Positions 46,095 to 55,556 of a stretch of 64,000 nucleotides of DNA are shown here, one piece after another. Below the pieces are notes generated by a model that did not search any database, had not been told where the DNA came from, and was given only the letters and a program-made list of their open reading frames with translations. How positions within the stretch are numbered: position 1 is the first letter of the stretch; each line of letters starts with the position of its first letter. Position numbers and translations under genes: made by a program. Source of the stretch: Jaenimonas drosophilae (Eukaryota > Euglenozoa > Kinetoplastea > Trypanosomatida > Trypanosomatidae); assembly GCA_030849065.1 (NCBI GenBank), contig JASAON010001617.1:4565-68564 (forward strand), read 5' to 3'.

Positions 46095-46913
46095 TTATAT
46101 TCGCGCAACCACCAGGAATTGAATGGCCTCCTCAGCTACAATGTAGGAGTGCGCGTTGTTGTGTGTGTTTGCCGGGTGGAGATGAACCACGAGATGGTCT
46201 TCGCCAAACAATCCACGAGAAGGTGAATAAATGTTGAGCGCAACGCGTGTAAAATGCTTGCTGGGTGCCTGCACACGAGAATATGAGACGTAGTGAGCCC
46301 CACTCACTAAAGATAGCTGTGTGTAGAAGAAGATGCTAAGGTGCACGCGTACAGATAAACCGTTCTCAACGAGTTCTAGTGTTGCCAGCACAGATTCGTT
46401 GTTGTTGGTGACTGATGGGGCCAATGACGTGTCTTGTTGGAGGATGCCCTTCACACCCACACGGATGTTTGATGGACCTGAAGTTCGGCAAACACAGCAG
46501 CACCAACTTGCACCTTTCGCCGTTAGCCAATACAAGGATCCACGAACACACGAAGAAATGAAAAATAATTGGCGTAGAACTTCGTTTTGGGTGCTGAATA
46601 AGATGGCCGTGGGCAGAGCGCGTGTGGGAGGCCAACCACGTATGAAATGAAAGAAGAAGACGAAGTCGCAGCAACAACACAAGGAGCACAACAATTTTTG
46701 GCCGTCGGGTTGCTTGGGGATGACGATGTGTGCGTGCGTGTGTGCAATGCGTGGGGGAAGTGTGGTTGTGATCAAGCAACAACTCACGACGAGGTCGCAG
46801 GAGGGTTTCCTCTTCGACGAGTGACCGGTGGACGTAGAAGCAGCTTTGCTAAGGTACTGAAGAAGAAGAACCACAACAAAGGAGATGAAGAAGATACATG
46901 TGTTCGCGTGCAT
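46095..46913 (-). CDS. Uncertain ORF; C-terminal part looks coding, start unclear
   Basis: The last ~125 codons (46095-46470) translate into a well-balanced sequence (for example NIRVGVKGILQQDTS, LATLELVENGLSVRVHLSIF, HFTRVALNIYSPSRGLFGED), unlike the low-complexity shadow frames. It looks like a beta-rich domain, but I recognise no family. The trouble is the start: there is no ATG in that part, the nearest in frame is at 46913 (MHANTCIFFISF), and the region between is Cys/His-rich and junk-like, with good acceptor-like AGs inside it (for example TTATTCAG near 46590). A cis-spliced intron, a frameshift in the sequence, or a non-AUG start could explain this. The frame is open to 47126. The plus-strand frame at 46333-46650 is a weaker alternative. 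Confidence 0.4.
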   Translation of the reverse strand: MHANTCIFFISFVVVLLLQYLSKAASTSTGHSSKRKPSCDLVVSCCLITTTLPPRIAHTHAHIVIPKQPDGQKLLCSLCCCCDFVFFFHFIRGWPPTRALPTAILFSTQNEVLRQLFFISSCVRGSLYWLTAKGASWCCCVCRTSGPSNIRVGVKGILQQDTSLAPSVTNNNESVLATLELVENGLSVRVHLSIFFYTQLSLVSGAHYVSYSRVQAPSKHFTRVALNIYSPSRGLFGEDHLVVHLHPANTHNNAHSYIVAEEAIQFLVVARI

Positions 46914-46949
46914 AAGCACCAAGCCAATGATGATTGGTGACGAACAGAA

Positions 46950-46980
<31 letters not shown>
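46950..46980 (+). repeat. (ATG)n microsatellite
   Basis: About ten ATG units on the plus strand between the PIG-Q gene and the uncertain ORF. On the minus strand it opens a His run in the extended frame. Confidence 0.9.
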
Positions 46981-47180
46981 GCGCCACGCCCATCCACACA
47001 CAACAACGGATGTAGTGGTGAATGCATCCCCCATTCACCATCCGAGCTCACCAAACACACGAACATGTGTGCCAACAACTCTAAGCATGCCACACACAAG
47101 TTAGAAGCACAGCAGCACCCATCCACGGGATAGGTGGAGGCATCATACCCGAAAACAGCTGTACGTGAGAAGCACCTCCT

Positions 47181-49493
47181 TCACGCACCATCTCGCGTTG
47201 CTTGCTCCGCCCCAATGGTGCAGATGGGATTGGCGCAATCGCGCAGAAGATGTGGCACAATTTCCTCTAAGTGATTCGTCGGGTGCTCCAGATTTCCCTG
47301 CACCAACTGCATCAGCAACCGTCGTGGGCTAAATGGCCGTGTGAGGATATCCACCACGACCAAAAAATCTGTCATGATGCTCTTCAAGGGCAGCGGTGTT
47401 GGCTGCACGGAGAGCAGCACCGTGTGGCTGAGTGCCTCACGTCGATGAATGGCCTCTCCAGCTGGCACACGCACACGTCGCGCCATGGTGACGATGGGCG
47501 ATGAGAGCGCCACACCGCCGTGGAGGTGCCGTTGGTTGGTGCACCAATATCCAATCGGAAAGAGTGGGAGGTAGAGGAGGGCGAAGGCGGCACTTACCAG
47601 CACCTCCTGCGCGCACCACACACTCGTTTGGATGATGGCGTAGTAGGCGTAGTAGGAGGCCAACGTGGGGAGGAGGAAGACGGTGATGACCCCGAGAAAG
47701 GTTGCCATGAGCATCTGATCAATGTGAAACTCAAAGACATCGAAACGGTTGCGGAGTGGGTTGTACTTCATGCCACGGAATTGGTAGAAGAGGCTGGCGA
47801 GGAGGGGCTTCGTGATGCGCCAGGGCAGGGCGGTGGCGTGGTAGAGGAGGCGGATGTGCAGCGAGACGAGGCCGGTTAAATCGGCCACGACGGCGGCGCT
47901 CAGGCTCGCCCCGAAGCAGGAGGTGATGAGGATGAAGTAGTAGCCCGGCACAACCCAGAGATACTCGGTGGAGTTGGCGTTGGGTGTGTCGGGGGCCATC
48001 ATGCTCGGCTGCCAGCGCATCGCCGCATCCCACCACTTTAGCACCCCACGTGCGAAGAAGCAGAGGGCGATATTCAGATCCTCGTTGAACTTCAATCCCG
48101 CAGGCCAGCCGCCGTACCAGCGCATGTACGCGTCGTGGAGCTCAAACAAGAAGTAGCGTGAGATGTTGTGGGAGGCGGCGTAGAGGCTCGGTCCACCGAC
48201 AACAAGGAGGGTGATGATGAGCCAGCCAAACACGGCATCGAGCACTGCACGTGAGGCCCAGCTCCAGTAGCACACCGCCCGCGCTCCTACGGTGGGATGA
48301 ACGTGGTGTGGCAGCGCAGGATGTAAGCCACATACCTGTGTCTTTCCTTGGAGCAACGAGATGAGATTAACCATCTCACGCAATCGAAGCTCCGCCACCG
48401 TCACCGTCCATGAAAGATGGTTGTATCGCGCGAGGAGCTCCACCGTGGCCATGATGAAGGCCATGGCGAGACCCAGGATGTAGTAGGTCGGACCATCGTG
48501 ATCCAGCTCACCGCTCGGCACAATGGGCCGCACCGGTGCTTCGCCCTGGATGGCACGTCGTACCTTCTTTCCGGCGTGGCTCATGGCGAGCATCACGCTC
48601 ACTTCAGCCGCATCGCTGCTCAAGGGAAAGCGCAGCCGTGGCGCCACACCGGCTTGAGGCCCGGGCCCATCCTTCATCGGCATCTTATCCACCAAAAACT
48701 GCGAGAAGCTCATCGCGGTAGCGGGAACTGACTTGCCCATCTCCTCGCTATCCGCCGTGCTCATGCTCGGTGCTCCTTCCATCCCGTGGCGCTCCTTCTC
48801 TTTTTCTGCCTCGATATGGCTGGGCGTGGTGGCGCCGGCGAGCTCATTGATGGAGATATGAGCGGTGTTGCGTGGCTGGAGCACCTCACGTGGGGCGGCC
48901 TCAGCGACCATCACCTCGGGCAGCAGCACACCTTCCAGGTTCGATCGTGCACGATGTAGGCAGTGTGGCCGTTTGCCCGCCTTCATCGCGCGCAGCCCCT
49001 CAGGGCCGTAGATGGAGGTCGCGCTGAAGTAGCTCGGTGATGGATGAAAGTGGTTGGCCGGCGTACAGCGAATGACGTGGAGCTGGCAGGGCTGCACGCG
49101 GTAGCCGCAGCACCACACCTCCTCCAAAATCGGGCCATGTTGGTTCTCCGCGAGCTCAATCCAAAGATTAAATCGATGGCGTCCTTCACTCATAATGACG
49201 TGTTGCTGCTCTTGGTTGGCGGCAGTGTTGGCCTGTGCAGCACCTCGGATGTAGCCCAAAAACTGCAACGCGTCGTAGGGAGGGCAGTGCTCCGGCTCCT
49301 TGTAGTGGGCGAGCGTGCTCTTCACCGCGGTGAGCTGCTGCTCCGCATCGGCGAGGCGGGGCTGGCGAAGGTAGCCGGCCACCACGACGGAGAGGCCGCG
49401 GGCGTTCCAGCCAACAATCCAGCCGCCACCTTCTTCAATCACCGGCTTCCCAAAGGGCCACAAGAGCGTACAAACCTCCGATGCCGCGTTCAT
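47181..49493 (-). CDS. PIGQ: GPI N-acetylglucosaminyltransferase subunit PIG-Q/GPI1
   Basis: Protein of 770 residues, a membrane subunit of the complex that transfers GlcNAc to phosphatidylinositol, the first step of GPI-anchor synthesis on the cytosolic face of the ER. The conserved GPI1 region is clear: WPAGLKFNEDLN, YFILITSCFGASLSAAVVADL, LLYHATALPWRI, then FRGMKYNPLRNRFDVFEFHIDQMLMATFLGVITVFLLPT. Six or so membrane spans lie between about 340 and 650. The N-terminal 330 residues are soluble, with a beta-rich start (WIVGWNARGLSVVVAGYL) as in other GPI1 proteins and a charged linker. Kinetoplastids depend heavily on GPI anchors for surface coats. ATG 49493 is the only candidate, with AGs in the leader. 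Confidence 0.92.
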   Translation of the reverse strand: MNAASEVCTLLWPFGKPVIEEGGGWIVGWNARGLSVVVAGYLRQPRLADAEQQLTAVKSTLAHYKEPEHCPPYDALQFLGYIRGAAQANTAANQEQQHVIMSEGRHRFNLWIELAENQHGPILEEVWCCGYRVQPCQLHVIRCTPANHFHPSPSYFSATSIYGPEGLRAMKAGKRPHCLHRARSNLEGVLLPEVMVAEAAPREVLQPRNTAHISINELAGATTPSHIEAEKEKERHGMEGAPSMSTADSEEMGKSVPATAMSFSQFLVDKMPMKDGPGPQAGVAPRLRFPLSSDAAEVSVMLAMSHAGKKVRRAIQGEAPVRPIVPSGELDHDGPTYYILGLAMAFIMATVELLARYNHLSWTVTVAELRLREMVNLISLLQGKTQVCGLHPALPHHVHPTVGARAVCYWSWASRAVLDAVFGWLIITLLVVGGPSLYAASHNISRYFLFELHDAYMRWYGGWPAGLKFNEDLNIALCFFARGVLKWWDAAMRWQPSMMAPDTPNANSTEYLWVVPGYYFILITSCFGASLSAAVVADLTGLVSLHIRLLYHATALPWRITKPLLASLFYQFRGMKYNPLRNRFDVFEFHIDQMLMATFLGVITVFLLPTLASYYAYYAIIQTSVWCAQEVLVSAAFALLYLPLFPIGYWCTNQRHLHGGVALSSPIVTMARRVRVPAGEAIHRREALSHTVLLSVQPTPLPLKSIMTDFLVVVDILTRPFSPRRLLMQLVQGNLEHPTNHLEEIVPHLLRDCANPICTIGAEQATRDGA

Positions 49494-49595
49494 GTGCCTG
49501 CGAGAGAGAGAGTGTGTGTGTATGTGCGTACTGAGCCGATCTCAGCACAGTGCAGGGGGTGAAGTACCTACTAGCGAAGAAAACAAAAGAGAGTT

Positions 49596-49597
<2 letters not shown>

Positions 49598-49631
<34 letters not shown>

Positions 49632-49632
49632 C
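49598..49632 (+). repeat. (ATG)n microsatellite
   Basis: Eleven or so ATG units on the plus strand in the leader of the PIG-Q gene. Confidence 0.9.
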
Positions 49633-49779
49633 AGCCTGAAGCAGCTCACCTCAGAGAGTTCTCTTTCCAACATCATGCCAACACACAAATTATTCTCTTT
49701 TTCACAGATCATTGATGCCACCACCAGAGAGACACACAACGCACAACACGCATCACGTGCGAGCATGTGTGTTGCCACA

Positions 49780-52686
49780 TCATTCCTCATCCTCGTCGAA
49801 GCCAAAGCCCGACGCGAAGGGATTCACGTCATCGGAAGGAAAACTCAGAAATGTGGCGCCGCTCGTGTTGATGCTCGAGTTGGTGGGGTCCATCGTCGTG
49901 GCTGGAGGCACCTCCTCATCGAGAACGCCGTCATTCACTGCATCAACCACAACATCAGTTACTTCATCTTCGGTGGGAAATGAGTGGAAGGAGCTCATCT
50001 GCTGCTCCTCCTCCTCCTCGTCTTCCTCACCGTCTTCGAGCTCAGCCTCTTCATTTTCTTCGTCTTGTTGCGGCCCTTCTGCATCTGGATCATCATCGTG
50101 TTGCGGCGCATCTACGGCATCCTCCTCCATGATTGGCCCCTCTACGGCATCTTCATCGGCAAACATCGGCACATCATCAACGAGAGCATCGCCAATAGCA
50201 GGTGCTTCATCATCTTCAGCTACTTGTGCTGCTGCCGCTGCTGCTTCTGCCTGTTCTTTCGCGAGTGTTTCTGCTGCTTCAGCTGCTGCCTGTGCTTCCG
50301 CCTCTTTGGCGCGACGTGCCTCCTCCAGTGCTTCATTTGCTTGCTGCAGGCGACGTAGCTCCTCCTCGTGTGCAGCGATGCGCTGCATCAAATCTGGCTT
50401 GGCCACGTTTGTGATGGTGGCGAGCGCAGCCACTGCCGCTGCATGACGTTGATGAAGTATGTGGGACTGTGCAGTGGCAGCACATGCCACCTTCAGCCTC
50501 GCGCGCAGTTCCTCCACCTCCGCTTCCTCTGCCGCAAGCCTCTCCGGCGCGTCGCTGATGTTGATGCGGCTGAGCCACTCGAGCTGAGCCGTCATGGCGG
50601 TGATGGCATCCGCATCGTCGGCCCAACGTTGTGCCTCCTCCGCCTGTGCTCCATCATCTCGCGCACGGGCGAATGTGGGAAGTACCTCCTCCTGCGACGA
50701 GGTTGGTAGAGCTGGGAGCAACACAGAATATGTCCTTGGCTGATCATCATCATCATCATCATGATGCGTTGTGGAGACGAGTTGCTGCATCGCACGAATA
50801 CCTCCGCAATCCACCGACATGAGCTCCTTCACCAACGCAGGAAGAGCCTCTGGAAACGCCGGCGCAGCATCAATCTGTGCGAGCTGCAGCGTATCAGCCG
50901 CCCCAACGTGCTGCACGAGCTGCAGGACTTCATCCACCATGTACTGATGAGGTTGGTGGCAGCGCAGATGGAGCTGGGCCATCATCGCTTCAGCAACACG
51001 CACCACCTTTTCCATGCACTGGTGATAGTCGCGGAGGATGCTGTCTTGCATTCGAAGCAAGTGATGATTGTTGGTGTTGGTGTTTGGCAGAGATGCTGAA
51101 GATGACGATGATGGTGTTGTTGTTGCTGTTGCTGATGGTTGCATGAGGAGAGCGGCGGTGTTGTTGTTGTGTGCGAGGCTACAGTTGGCCGCCAGTTGTG
51201 CAGCGAGAGAATGCTGCCGCGACGCGATGGCCTCACGACTCTTGAGAAGACGAGCAACCATCGATGAGTACGTGGATGATGCACCAGCTACCCCAACCTC
51301 GGCCAACACAGAAGCCAACGTGTCGTGGCATCCACGCAACACCTCAGCTAGCACTGCTCGGTGAAGCACAACCTGCCCACCGTAGAGCTGACGATGATCT
51401 TCATCACCTTCATTGTTCGTGTTAAGGAGCGGGTCGGAGCCAAATTCAAGCACACATCGACGTCGCAGCAACAACATTTCCTTCATGAGCCCATCGCGGA
51501 GCCCTTCTAAGCTTGCCACACGTGCTTCTGCATCACGAAACGACCCATCCATTGTTGGTGTTGATGCATTCATCAATGGTAGCATCATGCTCATTCCTTC
51601 AGTACGCTGTGCGAGATGCTTTGCCACGAGCAGCGTGCCAAAATGGTGTAGGCGACGGCGCAGAAGCTTATTCTGCACCACCTCAACCTGTTCCTGCATC
51701 ACCTCACGCGATGACATGAGGCCAACTTGATCGAGCAAACGGCGTTGTGCGGCAAGCAAGGAGCATTCACCCGCGGTGATGATGTACGAGCGGAGATGCT
51801 CATGCACCTTCTCTCGCTGCTCCACCCCACGTTGGCGCTGCTGCGATAGCCGGAGAAGCCCTTCAGATATGCGCTGAAGCTCCGTTTGCATGTTCGTCAT
51901 GGCCTGATGAATGATTGGATCGTGGGCAACGACAGACAACACGCCAGAAAGTTGTTTGGATACTTCAATCGTTTGAGAAATGAAGCGTAGCAGCTCCGCC
52001 CGAGATGATGATGATGATGATGATGCCGTGGCATATGATGACGATGATGATGGTGGTGGAGGCACCTCAGCATGGGCTGCAGTGCGCAGCTCCTGCAAGC
52101 ACTCCACGAGGTCTGTAGCACATGGTGTCATGGACGGAGGCGTTGACCCGCCAATTATGATCAACGTGTGCTGCAAGACGTGGTTGGTGAGCTCCGCTGT
52201 GGTGATGGCGGCATGCAGCTCCGCGGAGGCAACAGAGAGCGCGGCTGTGGCTGAAGAAACATCGCACATGTTTGATGATGATGGTGCAGCCTCCACTTCT
52301 TCAGCAGAAGCATGTGTGGTACACCATGCCTCCCCCATCGCCATGTACTTGGTAATGATGCCTGCCTCGTGCAGCGCGAGACGATACTTGAAGGAGAAGA
52401 GCTCCACGGCTGAATCCTCTTCTGCCTCCAACTCCGCCACGCGTCGAGCCGCCTCCGCGAGAAGTTGTGAAGCATCATCATCGTCATGCTCCTCCTCCGC
52501 GGTACATCCATGATGATTATCCGCATCATCAACATCTGGTTGTTGTTGCGGCTCTTCCTCCGTGCGCATCGCACAAGTTGGCATCATCATTTCGTCTGGA
52601 GCACTGCCATCCTCCTCCTCGCGCTCTCGCTTGCCACCACCAGCCAAAGATGTTGTTGGCACTACCTCTGGTGTAGATGCACTCAT
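49780..52686 (-). CDS. Long coiled-coil protein with acidic tail
   Basis: Protein of 968 residues, not recognised. After a polar N-terminus (Glu/Asp/His-rich, to about 85) it is predominantly helical: a coiled coil near 90-115, long helical blocks around 210-420, and a clear coiled coil at about 760-860 (RLAAEEAEVEELRARLKVA, then RIAAHEEELRRLQQANEALEE). The tail (about 865-935) is strongly acidic (EENEEAELEDGEEDEEEEEQ). Ser, Asp and Asn runs come from microsatellites. This layout is common for kinetoplastid cytoskeletal or flagellar proteins, but no function can be assigned. The frame opens 20 codons earlier; ATG 52686 follows several AGs and is preferred. Confidence 0.78.
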   Translation of the reverse strand: MSASTPEVVPTTSLAGGGKREREEEDGSAPDEMMMPTCAMRTEEEPQQQPDVDDADNHHGCTAEEEHDDDDASQLLAEAARRVAELEAEEDSAVELFSFKYRLALHEAGIITKYMAMGEAWCTTHASAEEVEAAPSSSNMCDVSSATAALSVASAELHAAITTAELTNHVLQHTLIIIGGSTPPSMTPCATDLVECLQELRTAAHAEVPPPPSSSSSYATASSSSSSSRAELLRFISQTIEVSKQLSGVLSVVAHDPIIHQAMTNMQTELQRISEGLLRLSQQRQRGVEQREKVHEHLRSYIITAGECSLLAAQRRLLDQVGLMSSREVMQEQVEVVQNKLLRRRLHHFGTLLVAKHLAQRTEGMSMMLPLMNASTPTMDGSFRDAEARVASLEGLRDGLMKEMLLLRRRCVLEFGSDPLLNTNNEGDEDHRQLYGGQVVLHRAVLAEVLRGCHDTLASVLAEVGVAGASSTYSSMVARLLKSREAIASRQHSLAAQLAANCSLAHNNNTAALLMQPSATATTTPSSSSSASLPNTNTNNHHLLRMQDSILRDYHQCMEKVVRVAEAMMAQLHLRCHQPHQYMVDEVLQLVQHVGAADTLQLAQIDAAPAFPEALPALVKELMSVDCGGIRAMQQLVSTTHHDDDDDDQPRTYSVLLPALPTSSQEEVLPTFARARDDGAQAEEAQRWADDADAITAMTAQLEWLSRINISDAPERLAAEEAEVEELRARLKVACAATAQSHILHQRHAAAVAALATITNVAKPDLMQRIAAHEEELRRLQQANEALEEARRAKEAEAQAAAEAAETLAKEQAEAAAAAAQVAEDDEAPAIGDALVDDVPMFADEDAVEGPIMEEDAVDAPQHDDDPDAEGPQQDEENEEAELEDGEEDEEEEEQQMSSFHSFPTEDEVTDVVVDAVNDGVLDEEVPPATTMDPTNSSINTSGATFLSFPSDDVNPFASGFGFDEDEE

Positions 52687-55556
52687 CCTTGCTACTTCTA
52701 GTGATTGGGCTACTACCAAGATGAGAAAGAGAAAAATATCCAACATTCAATATCATGACGAGTACCTCACGCACTTGCGGAACACAGCCACACCAAACAC
52801 ACCAACACAATTATGCACTCATCAAGTCAGAAGCAAACAACAACCACGACAGCTACAACTACTTCATCCAAAAGGTGTGTTCGCCCACTCACAGACTTCC
52901 TCTCTCCTCATTCTCTGCACGCGCATCAAACAACAACGATGCTGCAAAAAACAAGAAAAAAAAGGGGGAGCAGAATTCAGTTAGAAGAGGAGAGGGCCTT
53001 ATCATCATCATCATCCGTCGCACAGACACATTGAGGCCATACTCCAACCACAACCAAAAAGAAAAGAAAAAAAGCACGCATTTATTGGTACACGAAAAGG
53101 ATCGTATAAATAAAATCATTTTGAATTTTTTTTTGTTGGGAGAGGTGCGTGAGTAGCTCACACACGGAAGCTGCCGCTGGTCTGCGGCGTTGATGAAGCA
53201 GCACACAAAACGTTTTGCGTCTTCGTCGGGATGTTGTGCATCCATCTCCCTCGACGATGTAGATGAATGTACCAGAAGTGCAGAACATGTGGGTCTGCCT
53301 GCTGAGCTTCATCACAACACCGCAGTCATGTTGTGTAGCAGATTCTGTTGATGTATGCCAAAGAAAAAAAACGAGGCAATACACAATCATCGCTACAACT
53401 CTCAGGTGGGGGAGGGGGAGAGAGAGACTGTGCGTATCCACTGCAGGCATGCCGCACAGACACATCGTCATCCGTCGTACGCACAGGCGAAGTACGCCAT
53501 CATCATGAGTGATTGCACAAGCACTAGCTACGTCTGGAGTGGATGATGGAGATGGGGAGGTACACACAACTCTGGAAAATCTTCACAACAACAACGCAAA
53601 GCAAAGAAAAAACATCAACAACAACAACAAGATACAAAAAAACAACAACAACAGCAACAACACCGCATTCGCGTCAATCATTCGCTCGTTCCGCTCACCA
53701 AACATCATCACGGATAGGCCAATCAGCGCTGTGGAGGAGGATGCCGAATTTGGTGGCGAGGGAAAACAACAACAACAGCAACAAAAACACATCCACGCCG
53801 ATGGGCATGAGCCACTAGCAGCATTCGCGTTTCCTTGCACAAAACTTCGCTATCGTTCTTCATCGTAGTGAGAAGGCCACAAGCGGCCACCTCATGTTGC
53901 TGATGATGAATGGCTCATCCACACACACGTTGCCATCACCACGACAAAGACAACATCAAAATTTGTTTTGTGTGTTGATGAATGAGTGAAGTCACATCGC
54001 ATCGGCGTGAAAAAAAAAGAACAACGAAAACGAGGTCAGTGGCGCATCTTTTCTGCACGTCAGAGGAGGCGTTGGCATAGCTACGGCTTAGGTAGGATAG
54101 GACTTAGGGAGGTACACCCTGTGGATGCTTGTGTATGTATGTGTGTGTGTTTGATGATGCATGTGTGCAGGGGTGCGTTGGTTCGTCTGCAAAAAAAAAA
54201 GGAGAGCGTTGCTGTGAAGCAGAGTACTCGACGCACATGAGATGATGGAGGCACCGAAACATAAGCCAGACATCATCATCATCATCATCATCTCATCATA
54301 AAATATGTTAGCTGGTGCGCGTACAAATGTTTCGTACTTCTGCAACATGATGGCAGAAGTATGAAACATATCATCGAATGCGCTGCTGTTACGTGTACCT
54401 CAGCCATCCTCCATCACCACAATTTTCACCACATTTTCGTGTTCGCACGCAAAAAGAAGAAAAAAAACACAAAATGATGCGCGATGGCCATCCGCTGACG
54501 CCTGCATGCCACTCCTTCACAGTCTAGCATCATCGTAGCCATCTATGTTGCGCGTGAGATGCACATGAGTGATGCAGAGCAGGAGTCAATACACGCACAC
54601 ACAAGGCAACAACGAGGAGAGAACTTCAGTATCGATCTATGATGTTGTTGTTGTTGTTGTTGTACTCATCACCACAGCCAAAAACAAATGATGAAACAAC
54701 AAAGACATGATCGGTGGCACCATCACACACACGACGAAGAAAGAAAAACGAAAAAAAAACTGGCAGGACGGAGGATGAGGAGATGATCATCAAACAAAAA
54801 GTAAGAATATCCCCACCAAACATGCACGATATACCGTGTTATTCATCCATCCGGACCAACAATCGTGTGTGTGCGTGTGTGTGCTACGCCAGCGCACGCG
54901 ATGCATCCGCCGCACCAATCTCTATCTTGTCGCTTCAAAATAGTGTTTCTTTTAACTGTTTTGTTAGTTGTTGTTGTTGCTGTTGTTGTTCGCGGTTGTG
55001 CGTGAAGTGAGTATGCAGACGCACTCCACCACACACGTATGTTGTGCGGAGGAGATGGATGAAGGGAGGAGATAGAGTTGTTGTTTTGGATGTTTTCGTG
55101 ATGAAACAACCACAAAATGAGGAGTGGGTGGGGGAGGTACTGCTGGCTGGATGCTGTTCGATGGATGATGATGAGTGTCTGTGTGTTTCGCACAGCCACA
55201 ATCATCATCGTGCGCGAACATCACCTTCGTCTTTTCCTTTTCACGACTTACGTACACGTTGTTTGGATGGAATGGGGGAAAGTTAGAGGGTTGGGGGGAG
55301 GTGCATGGCAATCTATCATAAGCATGCGCCGGATGAATGCTTGATCGGCACGACGTGGAACTCATGGCCATCTTGATACATTATCCTCCAGACAAAACAA
55401 TCACTGTTCTTCATTCTCGTGCAACATCCAAACCTACACATGACCATGCCAATATCATGTGTGCTGTGAATCAAGACGGAACTCATCCATCTTCGTTTCC
55501 TACACATCTATCTTTCTCTCTCTCTCTCTCTTTTTTATGTGTGTAGGTTCTGGAGG
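52687..55556. other. 2.9 kb without a convincing gene
   Basis: The longest gene-free stretch inside the cluster. Contents are CAACAA repeats (53585-53660), A-runs (53038-53060, 54009-54016, 54191-54200), an (ATC)n run at 54271-54292, a (GTT)n run at 54641-54662, CT-repeats (55510-55532) and a 17-bp hairpin at 54327-54369. Open frames reach 161 codons on the minus strand but are low complexity and lack domains. It probably comprises the 3' untranslated region of the gene at 55557-57680 plus spacer. Unrecognised RNA genes or short ORFs are possible. Confidence 0.5.
54327..54369 (+). repeat. 17-bp near-perfect hairpin
   Basis: ATGTTTCGTACTTCTGC (54327-54343) pairs with GCAGAAGTATGAAACAT (54353-54369) across a 9-base loop. 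The one difference is a G-U pair in plus-strand RNA and an A-C mismatch in minus-strand RNA, so the plus-strand transcript folds better. It stands alone in a 2.9 kb gene-free interval. Confidence 0.85.

Noticed and set aside
53583..53840. 85-codon frame with a Leu-rich hydrophobic C-terminus
   Set aside because: The Leu/Phe/Cys run is the translation of a GTT/TTG repeat; no leader signal.
54459..54520. Possible plus-strand C/D snoRNA (ATGATGC ... CTGA)
   Set aside because: Only one imperfect C and one D word, no C'/D' pair, and ATGATG words are common in this DNA.
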